Assembly (NCBI RefSeq): GCF_023074175.1
Contig: NZ_JADPKS010000008.1
Span: forward strand, 62,001 to 126,000
Direction: 5' to 3'
DNA length: 64,000 nucleotides
From: Bradyrhizobium sp. 139
GTDB taxonomy: Bacteria > Pseudomonadota > Alphaproteobacteria > Rhizobiales > Xanthobacteraceae
Below are positions 16,261 through 25,164 of this stretch, piece after piece; position 1 is the first letter of the stretch, and every line of letters begins with the position of its first letter. Under the pieces are notes generated by a model, which worked only from the letters and a program-made list of their open reading frames with translations, was not told the origin of the DNA and searched no databases. The translations under genes were made by a program, and so were the position numbers.

Positions 16261-17280
16261 CTATGGAGAGGAGGCTGCCAGCCGGCCTTCTTTCACGATG
16301 TTTTCCAGCCGGGCTTCGGTCGTTGAATCGAACCCGTGCTCATGCTCCGCATTCCAGGCGATCCTTATGTCCTCGCCCCGCAAAACCTTGCTGAAACCAT
16401 CCAGCCGCACCGAGATGGGCTGGCCGTCGATCTCGCACCACACGATGCTGTCGGCGCCGAGATGCTCGATTGCCTTGACGCGCGCGGCGTGATCGCCGCC
16501 TGCGACGATGCGGATGTGCTCGGGACGGATGCCGATGAGCCGGTCGCCCCGGCGCACCAGGTTCATCGGCGGCGTCCCGATGAACCGCGCGGTGAACGCC
16601 GTCGCGGGACGGTTATAGAGTTCTTCCGGCGAGCCGTTCTGCTCAATGCGGCCGTCGCGCATCAGCACGACGCGGTCAGCCATCGTCATGGCTTCGGTCT
16701 GGTCGTGGGTCACATAGACCATGGTCATGCCGAGGCGCTGCTGCAGCGCGCGGATTTCGGTGCGCATCTCGTGGCGCAGTTTTGCGTCGAGGTTCGACAG
16801 CGGCTCGTCCATCAGGCAGACCCGCGCTTCCGCGATGATGGCGCGCCCGAGCGCGACTCGCTGGCGCTGGCCGCCGGACAATTGCGAAGGTTTTCGTTCG
16901 AGCAGATGGCTGAGGCCGACAATGTCGGCCACGCGCTTGAGCCGCTCGTCGCGCTCGGCGCGCGACACGCGCCGCACGCGCAGGCCGAACACGATGTTCT
17001 CGGCGACGCTCAAATGCGGGAACAGCGCGTAGGACTGAAAGACCATGGAGATCTTCCGCTGCGCGGGAGAGAGATGGGTGACGTCGACGCCGCCGATGCT
17101 GATGCTGCCGGCATCGGCCTCTTCGAGCCCTGCGATCAAGCGCAGCGTGGTCGACTTGCCGCAACCGGACGGCCCGAGCAGAACCAGCAACGATCCCTCG
17201 TCCGCCGTCAGGCTAACGTCGTCGACGGCGCGCATCGTTCCCCAGAATTTGGAAACGTGGCTCAGCGTGATCGCCGACAT
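16261..17280 (-). CDS. ABC transporter ATPase, UgpC/MalK type
   Basis: A 339-residue ATPase with Walker A GPSGCGKST, signature LSGGQRQRVALGRAI, Walker [13 protein letters not shown] and the switch histidine in VYVTHDQTEAMT. The C-terminal 110 residues form the regulatory MalK/UgpC beta-barrel (GIRPEHIRIV region). It is the first gene of the Ugp-like operon and faces the DeoR regulator gene across about 257 bp that contains a perfect palindrome. It energises the permease pair encoded downstream. Confidence 0.92.
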   Translation of the reverse strand: MSAITLSHVSKFWGTMRAVDDVSLTADEGSLLVLLGPSGCGKSTTLRLIAGLEEADAGSISIGGVDVTHLSPAQRKISMVFQSYALFPHLSVAENIVFGLRVRRVSRAERDERLKRVADIVGLSHLLERKPSQLSGGQRQRVALGRAIIAEARVCLMDEPLSNLDAKLRHEMRTEIRALQQRLGMTMVYVTHDQTEAMTMADRVVLMRDGRIEQNGSPEELYNRPATAFTARFIGTPPMNLVRRGDRLIGIRPEHIRIVAGGDHAARVKAIEHLGADSIVWCEIDGQPISVRLDGFSKVLRGEDIRIAWNAEHEHGFDSTTEARLENIVKEGRLAASSP

Positions 17281-17449
17281 GGCCCGTTCGCTTTCAGCTG
17301 CGGTGATCGGTTAGCTGTGCAGACATCGCCATGCAGACGCGCTGCGTCCTGCTTGCGCGACGCTGCGCAAGGTCGGCCACACCACGTAGACCGATCCATC
17401 CGTTCCTCTCCCCAGGGCCACGCGATATTCATCGTCGTAGCGATTATTG

Positions 17450-17463
17450 TGTTCATATGAACA
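17450..17463. promoter_or_regulatory. Perfect 14-bp palindrome, candidate DeoR operator
   Basis: TGTTCATATGAACA reads the same on both strands. It lies in the space between the Ugp-like operon and the divergent DeoR-family gene. The half-site TGTTC/GAACA resembles the half-sites of the E. coli GlpR operator, with a shorter spacer. This supports control of one or both transcripts by the DeoR protein encoded next to it. Confidence 0.5.
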
Positions 17464-17537
17464 TAGCGTGACAGCATATGAAATAGAAATTTGCGCACCT
17501 GTCGTTCGAATGATACTTTTGTTGGTACGGAGAGCCC

Positions 17538-18332
17538 ATGCTCAGCAGCCCCAGCGAACGTCAAGCCCACATTCTGGAGATTGTGCGCGAGGGAGGATTC
17601 GCGTCGATCGAGCATCTCGCGACGCGTTTCGAGGTCACGCAGCAGACCATCCGCCGCCTGGTCAATGCGCTGTGCGACCAGGGATTGCTGCGGCGAATCC
17701 ACGGCGGCGTCAGCCTGCCCGTGCAGAACCAGAACCTCGCCTATGGCAGCCGTCAGGGACTGAACGCCGACGCCAAGCGGCGGATCGCGCACGCCACCGC
17801 AAAATTCATTCCCGATGGCGCCTCGCTGATGATCGGGCTTGGCACCACGCCTGAATATGTCGCGCAGGCGCTGTCACGCCGCCAGGACCTGCGCATCATC
17901 ACCAACAATCTGAACGTGGCCGCGGCGTTCGCGCAAAACCCCGACGTGGAGATCACGATCGCGGGCGGCACGCTGCGTCCGCTCGATCGCGACATCGTCG
18001 GCGAGACCGCCGCGCGCTTCTTCGCAGGCTACCGCGCCGACTACGGCATCTTCGGCGTCGGCGGCATCGATCAGGACGGCACGCTGCTGGATTTCCATGG
18101 CGACGAGGTTCAGGCCCGACAATCCATCGCCGCAAATTCACGCGTCGTCGTGCTGGTCGCGGATATCACGAAGTTCGGCCGCAATGCGACGGTGCGCGGC
18201 GGCCATCTCGGCGATTGCCACCACCTCTTCACCAACGGCGCGCTGCCGCCGACCTTTGCGTCGGTCAGCGCGAAATATGCCGATCGCATTCATACATCGG
18301 ATGCGGTGCGCATCGGAGCCTCGCAGAGTTAG
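17538..18332 (+). CDS. DeoR/GlpR family transcriptional regulator
   Basis: A 264-residue regulator. The N-terminal DeoR helix-turn-helix spans about residues 5-60 (RQAHILEIV, then FEVTQQTIRRLVNALCDQG). The DeoR_C sugar-phosphate sensor domain follows, with GLGTTPEYVAQAL near 95 and the GVGGIDQDGTLLDFHGDEVQ segment near 175. DeoR proteins usually sense a phosphorylated sugar or glycerol phosphate and repress nearby uptake genes. It is divergent from the Ugp-like operon, which supports a glycerol-phosphate or sugar-phosphate linked inducer. Confidence 0.9.
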   Translation: MLSSPSERQAHILEIVREGGFASIEHLATRFEVTQQTIRRLVNALCDQGLLRRIHGGVSLPVQNQNLAYGSRQGLNADAKRRIAHATAKFIPDGASLMIGLGTTPEYVAQALSRRQDLRIITNNLNVAAAFAQNPDVEITIAGGTLRPLDRDIVGETAARFFAGYRADYGIFGVGGIDQDGTLLDFHGDEVQARQSIAANSRVVVLVADITKFGRNATVRGGHLGDCHHLFTNGALPPTFASVSAKYADRIHTSDAVRIGASQS

Positions 18333-18419
18333 TCGGCGGCCGCAGGCCTGCACGCTGCAAGAACATCCTCTTCACGCGCGTGCGCGGAACCGGCCGGAGA
18401 CAACCTTGTCTCGATTGAC

Positions 18420-18431
18420 ATGTTATAACAT
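18420..18431. promoter_or_regulatory. Perfect 12-bp palindrome upstream of the sulfatase operon
   Basis: ATGTTATAACAT lies 55 bp before the binding-protein gene. A TTGACA at 18416-18421 overlaps its left edge, so a bound protein would cover a -35 region. GntR proteins of the HutC type bind short AT-rich palindromes, and the operon encodes one (22709-23485). It is therefore a candidate autoregulatory operator. Confidence 0.4.
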
Positions 18432-18485
18432 TTAGGCAAATGTCCTAACTAACCGGACGATAATTCCGGATTTTGGGAGGAGAGC

Positions 18486-19880
18486 ATGACGTCAATCAAG
18501 CCGACACGACGAACGCTACTCAAAACCGGAACCGCGGCTGCGGCTCTGGCGACGTTTGGGCCGGGCATTCTGCGGCACGCATCCGCGCAGGACGTCGACC
18601 TCTCACCGTACAAATCCGCGCAGATCGACTGGCAGCAGGTTTCCGGCGAAACGATCACCGTCGCGGTGATCCCCGCGAGCTACTTCGAGAACCTGATCAC
18701 GCTGGCGCCGCAGTTCAAGGCGCTGACCGGCATCGACGTCCGCTTCGAAAAGATTCCGCCGGCGCAGATCCGGCAGAAGAGCGTCATCGACCTCACCTCG
18801 AAGACCGGCACCTACGCGACCCACGCCGCGGACCCCATGTACTATGCACTTTACGCCGCGAACAAATGGGTCGAGCCGCTCGACACCTATCTCAACGACA
18901 AGTCGCTGACCGATCAGGCCTGGTTCAAGCTCGACGACATCATTCCGGCCTGGCGCAGCGCCAATGGTATCGGCGGCAAACTATACGGGATGCCCTATGA
19001 CGGCGAAGTCACCATCCAGGTCTATCGCAAGGATCTCTACGACGCGAAGGGCCTGAAGCCGGCCGACACGCTCGAAGCCTATATGTCGAATGCAGCGGCG
19101 CTCAACACGCCAAACGACCGCGTCTGGGGCGCAGCACTGCGCGGCGTCGCCGGTGCCGGCCAGAACATGTACATCTATCCGTCGATCTTCCGCGAGTTCG
19201 GCGGCGACTGGATGAAAGGCGGCAAGCTCACGGTCAACGGCCCCGAGGCCGAAGCGGCGCTCGCCTGGTACGTCGACATCATGAAGAAGTATGCGCCGAC
19301 CGCGGCAGCCAACTGGAACTGGCCGGATATCGCCGACGCATTTTCGCAAGGCACGGTCGCGAGCTACATCGACGCGCATTCGTCGGCTTCCGTCGTCAAC
19401 AATCCCGAGAAGTCAAAAGTGATCGGCAAGGTCGCTTATGCCCGCTGGCCCAAGGGCCCCTCGGGCAAGCGCACCACCTCGATCTGGAACTGGGGTTTTC
19501 CGATCAATTCCGCGCTGCCGGAGAAGAAGCGAAAGGCGACCTGGCTTTTCATCCAGTGGGCCGCGAGCGCCGAGACCCAGGCGCGCACCGCGCATCGTTT
19601 TGCGGGTCCGACCAAGCGCTCCGGCGTCAACCGCACCTCGGTCTGGCGTGACCCCGATTACATCAAGCTGATGAACGGCTTTGGCGAGAATTTCGTCGAA
19701 GCCACCATGGGCGCTCTGCAGGACGACACCGACGTCGACTGGCGTCCGCGCGTGCCACAATGGCCGGCGATCGGCGACACCATGGCGACCGCGATCCAGT
19801 CGGCCCTCTCCGGCCAGGCCACGATCAAGGCTGCACTCGACGATGCGCAACGCCGCATCGAGCCGATGATGCGTGGCTGA
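18486..19880 (+). CDS. Extracellular solute-binding protein (family 1) of sulfatase operon
   Basis: A 464-residue periplasmic receptor with a Tat-like signal (TRRTLLKTGTAAAALATFG, cleavage near ASAQ, residue 36). The fold is that of family 1 sugar receptors, with the ITVAVIPASYFENLITLAPQ segment at the start of lobe one. A GGAGG site precedes ATG by 5 bases (GGGAGGAGAGC). It starts an eight-gene plus-strand operon that continues through a sulfatase, so the ligand is probably a sulfated sugar or other sulfate ester. That ligand assignment is inference from context. Confidence 0.88.
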   Translation: MTSIKPTRRTLLKTGTAAAALATFGPGILRHASAQDVDLSPYKSAQIDWQQVSGETITVAVIPASYFENLITLAPQFKALTGIDVRFEKIPPAQIRQKSVIDLTSKTGTYATHAADPMYYALYAANKWVEPLDTYLNDKSLTDQAWFKLDDIIPAWRSANGIGGKLYGMPYDGEVTIQVYRKDLYDAKGLKPADTLEAYMSNAAALNTPNDRVWGAALRGVAGAGQNMYIYPSIFREFGGDWMKGGKLTVNGPEAEAALAWYVDIMKKYAPTAAANWNWPDIADAFSQGTVASYIDAHSSASVVNNPEKSKVIGKVAYARWPKGPSGKRTTSIWNWGFPINSALPEKKRKATWLFIQWAASAETQARTAHRFAGPTKRSGVNRTSVWRDPDYIKLMNGFGENFVEATMGALQDDTDVDWRPRVPQWPAIGDTMATAIQSALSGQATIKAALDDAQRRIEPMMRG

Positions 19881-19883
19881 GCC

Positions 19884-20819
19884 ATGACGTCGTCCGCGGT
19901 GACATCGGCCGGTATCGCAAGCGATGCGCCTCGCAGCGATTTCGGCCGCGTCCTCGAGCAGCGCGAGCGCCGGTTTGCAGCAGCCTTGCTTGCTCCGGCG
20001 TTTCTCGCGCTGCTCGCCACGACGACGTTTCCGCTGATCTTTCTGGTTTATACCAGCACGTTCCGGATGGATCTCGCGATGCCGTTCACCAACGGCTTCG
20101 TCGGGTTCGAGAACTATCAGGTGCTGCTCTCCGACGAACGCTTCTGGTCGTCACTGCTGGTGAGCCTCGTCTACACCGGCTCCACCGTGGCGTTCCAGGT
20201 CGTCATCGGGCTGGCGCTGGCGCTGCTGGTCATGGACATGAAGCGCGGTCAGGGCTGGTTCAGGATCATCGCGATTCTGCCCGTAGTGCTGTCGCCGGCC
20301 GTGGTCGGCATGATCTGGCGCACCTTTATGCTGGCACCGGAGTTCGGCATCATCGATTACCTCGCGATCAACGCCGGCCTTGGCAGCAAGAACTGGCTCG
20401 GCGACCCCACCCTCGCGATGGTTTCGGTGATCGCGATCCATACCTGGCAGTGGACGCCGTTCGCGTTCATGGTGCTGCTGGCTTCGCTGGCCTCCCTGCC
20501 TGAAGACATCTATGAGGCCGCTCGGCTCGATCGTGCCTCGGCCTGGCAGCGCTTCCGCCGCATTACCCTGCCCTTGCTTCGTCCGGCGATCGTGATGGTC
20601 ATCATCATGCGAACCATGGTGGCGCTAACCGCGTTCGCGGCGATCTTCACCGTCACCGGCGGCGGCCCCGGCACCGCGACCGAGATCCTCAACCTCTACG
20701 CCTACCGAAAGTCCTTCACCGAGTTGTCGATCGGCTACGGCTCGGCACTCGCGGTGGCGCTGCTGATCGTGACCATCATCATCTCCGGCATCCTGTTCGC
20801 GATGCGGAGGGCAAAATGA
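19884..20819 (+). CDS. ABC sugar permease (MalF/UgpA class)
   Basis: A 311-residue inner-membrane permease with six spans and EAA loop YEAARLDRASAWQRFRRI. It follows the receptor gene by 3 bp and overlaps the next permease by 4 bp (ATGA). The first 30 residues are a cytosolic extension that is not a signal peptide. It should form a heterodimeric pore with the product of 20816-21655. Confidence 0.9.
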   Translation: MTSSAVTSAGIASDAPRSDFGRVLEQRERRFAAALLAPAFLALLATTTFPLIFLVYTSTFRMDLAMPFTNGFVGFENYQVLLSDERFWSSLLVSLVYTGSTVAFQVVIGLALALLVMDMKRGQGWFRIIAILPVVLSPAVVGMIWRTFMLAPEFGIIDYLAINAGLGSKNWLGDPTLAMVSVIAIHTWQWTPFAFMVLLASLASLPEDIYEAARLDRASAWQRFRRITLPLLRPAIVMVIIMRTMVALTAFAAIFTVTGGGPGTATEILNLYAYRKSFTELSIGYGSALAVALLIVTIIISGILFAMRRAK

Positions 20820-21655
20820 CCGCAAAGCGCCTCCGCGTCATCGCCCTGCTCGCGATTTCCATGATCTTCCTGCTGGCCTGGGCGTTCCCGATCATCTGGA
20901 GCGTGCTGAATTCGCTCAAGACCGATTCCGACGTGCTCGCCTATCCGCCGAAGCTGTTCTTCTCGCCGACGCTGGAGGCCTATCGCGACGTGCTGCTCGG
21001 CTCCGGATCGATCCTGCCGAACCTCCTGTCCAGTGTCATCATCTCGGTCGGCACCACTGTCGTCACCATGCTGATGGCGGTGCCGGCGGCCTATGCGCTG
21101 GCGCGTCTGCGCTTCCGCGGCAAGAAATTCGCGGGCTTCTATGTACTGGCGACGCAGATGCTGCCGCCGGTCGGCATCATTATCCCTTACTTCCTCGTGC
21201 TGCGGAACATCGGCTGGATTGACACCTATCAGGGCATCATTCTGATCTATCTGTCGTTCTCCCTGCCCTTCGCGATCTGGCTGCTGGTCTCCTATTTCGA
21301 GGACATCCCCTTCGAAATGGAGGAAGCCGCATATCTCGACGGCGCCAGCCGGCTCAAAACCTTGTGGCGAATCATCATTCCGCAAGTGCGCGGCGGCATC
21401 GCCGTCACCGTCGTGTTCGTGTTCCTCAATGCATGGAATGAATTCCTGTTCGCCGTTGTGCTCAGCGGCAACACGGTGCGTCCGGTCACGGTCGCCATGT
21501 TCAATTTCGTCTCCGTCGAGCAGACGCTGTGGGCCAAGCTCGCAGCGGTCTCGGTCCTCGCCATGCTGCCTGTCGTCGTGCTTGGCGTGGTCGCGCAGAA
21601 GCATATTGTGAAGGGGCTGACGGTCGGTGCAGTCAAGGGTGGAGGACGCCGATGA
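20816..21655 (+). CDS. ABC sugar permease (MalG/UgpE class)
   Basis: A 279-residue permease with six membrane spans and EAA loop EEAAYLDGASRLKTLWRI. The conserved ATQMLPPVGIIIPYF segment is typical of MalG-class subunits. It overlaps both neighbours by 4 bp (ATGA at each end), so translation of the permease and ATPase genes is coupled. Confidence 0.9.
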   Translation: MTAKRLRVIALLAISMIFLLAWAFPIIWSVLNSLKTDSDVLAYPPKLFFSPTLEAYRDVLLGSGSILPNLLSSVIISVGTTVVTMLMAVPAAYALARLRFRGKKFAGFYVLATQMLPPVGIIIPYFLVLRNIGWIDTYQGIILIYLSFSLPFAIWLLVSYFEDIPFEMEEAAYLDGASRLKTLWRIIIPQVRGGIAVTVVFVFLNAWNEFLFAVVLSGNTVRPVTVAMFNFVSVEQTLWAKLAAVSVLAMLPVVVLGVVAQKHIVKGLTVGAVKGGGRR

Positions 21656-22704
21656 GCGGCCAGGGTCAGGTCAGTTTTCGCAACATCGTGAAGATGCATG
21701 GCGAGTTCGCCGCCCTCAAGGGCGTGAATTTCGAGATCAAGCCGGGCGAATTCTTTGCACTCCTCGGTCCATCTGGCTCGGGCAAGAGCACGACGCTGCG
21801 CATCCTCGCCGGTCTCGACGCGCCGACCGCCGGCCGCGTGCTGATCGACGACAAGGACGTCACCTCGACCGACGCGCGCGACCGCGACATCGCCATGGTG
21901 TTCCAGAGCTACGCGCTCTATCCGCATATGACGGTGGCCGAGAACATCGCTTTCCCTCTAGAGATGGCCAAGCTGCCGAAGGCGCAGATCGCGCCCGCAG
22001 TGAAGGACGCGGCGCGAAAAGTGAAGATCGACCACCTGCTCGACCGCAGGCCGGGCCAGCTCTCGGGTGGCCAGCAGCAACGCTGCGCGCTGGCCCGCGC
22101 CATCGTGCGTAAGGCGCGCCTGTTCCTGCTCGACGAGCCCCTCTCTAACCTGGACGCAAAGCTTCGGCTGGAGACCCGCGCCGAGCTGAAAAAGCTGCAA
22201 CGCTCGCTGGGCGTAACCGCGGTCTACGTCACCCACGATCAGGAAGAAGCGATGACGCTGGCGGACCGCATGGCAGTGTTCATGAGCGGTGAGATCCAGC
22301 AGGTCGGCACGCCCGCAGAGGTGTTCGCTCGCCCGAACTCGGTCGACATCGCCGGCTTCATCGGCAATCCCCCGATGAACCTCGTTCCCGCCCGCTATGT
22401 TAATGGCGACGTCATCATTGCCGGCCACCGTCTCAAGACCGCAACCACGATGGCGGGTGAACGCGACGTCGTCGTCGGCCTTCGCCCCGGCGCCCTGCGC
22501 ATGGTGGAGGGCGGACTTGGCGCCCGCGTCGACCTGATCGAGGACCTCGGCGATACCGCCGTGCTCGATCTCGACTGCGCCGGCACAATGATCCGGATGC
22601 GCGTCGCCGACGGCAACATTCCCGGTGAAGGTGACACGATCTCGATCACCGCCCGCCCCCAGGACATTCACCTGTTCGATCCCACGACCCGCATGCGGCT
22701 CTGA
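21652..22704 (+). CDS. ABC transporter ATPase, UgpC/MalK type (sulfatase operon)
   Basis: A 350-residue ATPase with Walker [10 protein letters not shown], signature [15 protein letters not shown], Walker [13 protein letters not shown] and switch histidine in [12 protein letters not shown]. The C-terminal regulatory barrel contains [13 protein letters not shown] and [10 protein letters not shown]. The start at 21652 overlaps the permease stop (ATGA); a longer in-frame extension is shadow sequence. It powers the importer of the sulfatase operon. Confidence 0.92.
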   Translation: MSGQGQVSFRNIVKMHGEFAALKGVNFEIKPGEFFALLGPSGSGKSTTLRILAGLDAPTAGRVLIDDKDVTSTDARDRDIAMVFQSYALYPHMTVAENIAFPLEMAKLPKAQIAPAVKDAARKVKIDHLLDRRPGQLSGGQQQRCALARAIVRKARLFLLDEPLSNLDAKLRLETRAELKKLQRSLGVTAVYVTHDQEEAMTLADRMAVFMSGEIQQVGTPAEVFARPNSVDIAGFIGNPPMNLVPARYVNGDVIIAGHRLKTATTMAGERDVVVGLRPGALRMVEGGLGARVDLIEDLGDTAVLDLDCAGTMIRMRVADGNIPGEGDTISITARPQDIHLFDPTTRMRL

Positions 22705-22708
22705 CATC

Positions 22709-23485
22709 ATGGCTGTTCAGACGCGCAAGAAGAAACCCGCTCCGCTCGGCAGCGATGTCGTCGCGGAAGGCGCGACGCCCCTGCACAGTCAGATCCGCGA
22801 ATCCATTCGCAGCCAGGTTCGCGACGGCAAGCTGATCGACGCAACCGGTCGCCTCATGACCGAAGCCGAACTCGGCCGCCATTTCGGCGTCAGCCGCATC
22901 ACCATCCGCAACGCGATTGCGCCGCTGGTGACCGAGGGCATGTTCGCCCGTTCGCGCGGCCGCGGCACCTTCCTGCGCTCCAACCAGCCCGAGAACTGGG
23001 TCGGCCATCTCATGGGCTTTTCGGAGACCATTCGCGATGCCGGCTACCAGGCCGGCGCCAGGATTTTGCAGCAAGGCATGACCAATCGCCACGATGCCGC
23101 CGTTCGCGACCAGCTGCGCGAGCGCGCTGTCTGGCAACTCAAGCGTCTGCGGCTCGCAGACGACACGCCGATCGCGATCGAGCACGCCTTCTATCCGCCG
23201 GACATCGGTCTCGAGCTCGAAAAGCGCGACCTGGTCTCGATCATCATGTACCGCGTTTTCGAGGACGAGCTTGGCCTTGCCATCAAGGATGCGCAACAGA
23301 CCATCAGCGCCGATCTCGCCGACGCCGGCAGCGCAAAACTGCTCGGCGTGAAGGTCGGCTCGCCCCTCCTCGCCATTGAGCGCGTCACCTTCGGTAAAGA
23401 CGGCAGGGCGCTGGAGCTGTTGCGCGCAGTCTACTTGCCGAACTATTTCCGCCTCAGCATTAGCCTGACGCGCCGCCATTCCTGA
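22709..23485 (+). CDS. GntR family transcriptional regulator, HutC/UTRA type
   Basis: A 258-residue regulator. The winged helix-turn-helix spans about residues 20-90 (ELGRHFGVSRITIRNAIAPL) and is followed by a UTRA ligand-binding domain (about 105-250, ending LELLRAVYLPNYFRLSIS). It starts 4 bp after the ATPase stop and lies 32 bp before the sulfatase, so it is cotranscribed with the genes it probably controls. The ligand is likely the imported compound or its desulfated product. The palindrome at 18420-18431 is a candidate operator. Confidence 0.9.
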   Translation: MAVQTRKKKPAPLGSDVVAEGATPLHSQIRESIRSQVRDGKLIDATGRLMTEAELGRHFGVSRITIRNAIAPLVTEGMFARSRGRGTFLRSNQPENWVGHLMGFSETIRDAGYQAGARILQQGMTNRHDAAVRDQLRERAVWQLKRLRLADDTPIAIEHAFYPPDIGLELEKRDLVSIIMYRVFEDELGLAIKDAQQTISADLADAGSAKLLGVKVGSPLLAIERVTFGKDGRALELLRAVYLPNYFRLSISLTRRHS

Positions 23486-23517
23486 CAACAGCACATGTCA
23501 CTAACGAGGACACAAAC

Positions 23518-25161
23518 ATGCCGAACGGCGCCAAAAATCCCGACAACCCCAACATTCTGCTCATCCTCAACGACGACATGGGCTTTTCGGACATCGGCTG
23601 TTACGGCGGCGAGATCCAGACACCGAACCTCGACCGTCTCGCTGCCAATGGCTTGCGCTACTCGCAGTTCTACAACACGGCGCGCTGCAGCCCGTCGCGC
23701 GCCTCGCTGCTCACCGGCCTGCATCCGCACCAGACCGGCATCGGCATCCTCACCTACAGCAACGGTCCGGAAGGCTATGCCGGCAATCTGAACAAGAGCT
23801 GCGTGACAATCGCGGAAGCGCTCAAGAGCAAGAACTACACGAGCTATCTGAGCGGCAAGTGGCATATTGCCAGCAGCCTGACCGAGCCGACCGACGCCTG
23901 GCCGATGCAGCGCGGTTTCGATCATTTTTACGGCACCATCATCGGTGCCGGCAGCTTCTATCATCCGAACACGCTCACCCGCGGCAACGACAATATCGAG
24001 CACGAGGCCGAGAAGGATCCGTCGTTCTTCTACACGGATGCGATCAGCGACCAGGCGGCCGCCTTCATCCGCCAGCACAAGGCGGAAAGGCCTGACGCGC
24101 CGTTCTTTCAGTACGTCGCCTACACCGCCCCGCACTGGCCGCTCCACGCCCATGACGAGGACATAGCAAAATACAAGGGCCGCTTCGACGCCGGCTGGGA
24201 CAAGCTGCGCGAGGAGCGCCTCAAGCGCCTCGTCGAGGACGGCATCATCCATCCGAACTGGCGCCTGACCGATCGCGATCCGACCCAGCCCGCGTGGACC
24301 GACGCCGAGCAGCGCGAATGGACGCTGCGCTGCATGGAGGTCTACGCGGCCCAGATCGACCGCATGGACCAGGGCATCGGGCGAATCCTGAAGGCGCTGG
24401 AAGAGACCGGCCAGATGGACAACACGCTGATCATCTTCCTCTCGGACAATGGCGCCTGCGCCGAGGACATTCCGGAAGGCGTCACCGCGAAGGAGCTGGT
24501 CGACCAGCTCATGATCGCGCAGGCAACGACCCGCGACGGCAGGCCGGTGCGCTTCGGCAACGATCCGAGCCTCATGCCCGGCGGCGAGGACACCTACCAG
24601 AGCTACGGCACCGCTTGGGCCAATCTCTCCAACACCCCGTTCCGGCTCTACAAGCACTGGGTCCACGAGGGCGGTATCGCCACGCCGTTCATCGTGCACT
24701 GGCCGCGCGGCATCTCCGAGAAGGGAGGCCTGCGGCACAATCCGAGCCAGCTCACCGATGTGATGGCGACCATCCTCGACGTCACCGGCGCCACCTACCC
24801 CAGGGAATACAACGGCAACACTATTTTGCCCTGCGAGGGCGAGAGCCTGGTGCCATCATTCGCAGCGGCTTATGGCAATCGGGGCCCGCTGTTCTGGGAG
24901 CACGAAGGCAATGCGGCCGTGCGCATCGGCAAGTGGAAGCTGGTACGGAAATATCCCGGCCCCTGGGAACTCTACGACATGGAAACCGACCGCACCGAGA
25001 TGAACGATCTTGCCGCCCAGCATCCGGAGCGTGTCCGTGAGATGACCGCGCAGTATCAGCAATGGGCTAACCGTTGCGGCGTGATCCCGCGCGAAAAGAT
25101 TCTCGAGCTGATGAAGGCTGAAGGCGGTACGGCCTTCTGGGAGGAAGAAAAGCAGAAATAG
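23518..25161 (+). CDS. Arylsulfatase-type sulfatase (formylglycine-dependent)
   Basis: A 547-residue alkaline-phosphatase superfamily sulfatase. The active-site signature CSPSR (residues 57-61) is the C-x-P-x-R motif in which cysteine is oxidised to formylglycine. Metal ligands are visible as NDDMGFSD near residue 18 and LSDNGA near residue 315, and LSGKWH near 117 supplies the catalytic lysine/histidine. Length and layout resemble P. aeruginosa AtsA. There is no signal peptide, so the sulfate ester should be cleaved in the cytoplasm after import. It is followed after 3 bp by a formylglycine-generating enzyme gene. Confidence 0.93.
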   Translation: MPNGAKNPDNPNILLILNDDMGFSDIGCYGGEIQTPNLDRLAANGLRYSQFYNTARCSPSRASLLTGLHPHQTGIGILTYSNGPEGYAGNLNKSCVTIAEALKSKNYTSYLSGKWHIASSLTEPTDAWPMQRGFDHFYGTIIGAGSFYHPNTLTRGNDNIEHEAEKDPSFFYTDAISDQAAAFIRQHKAERPDAPFFQYVAYTAPHWPLHAHDEDIAKYKGRFDAGWDKLREERLKRLVEDGIIHPNWRLTDRDPTQPAWTDAEQREWTLRCMEVYAAQIDRMDQGIGRILKALEETGQMDNTLIIFLSDNGACAEDIPEGVTAKELVDQLMIAQATTRDGRPVRFGNDPSLMPGGEDTYQSYGTAWANLSNTPFRLYKHWVHEGGIATPFIVHWPRGISEKGGLRHNPSQLTDVMATILDVTGATYPREYNGNTILPCEGESLVPSFAAAYGNRGPLFWEHEGNAAVRIGKWKLVRKYPGPWELYDMETDRTEMNDLAAQHPERVREMTAQYQQWANRCGVIPREKILELMKAEGGTAFWEEEKQK

Positions 25162-25164
25162 GGC

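Noticed and set aside
24294..25040. Long plus-strand frame inside the sulfatase gene
   Set aside because: It lies fully in another frame of a well-supported sulfatase, is rich in Arg/His/Gly and matches no family.
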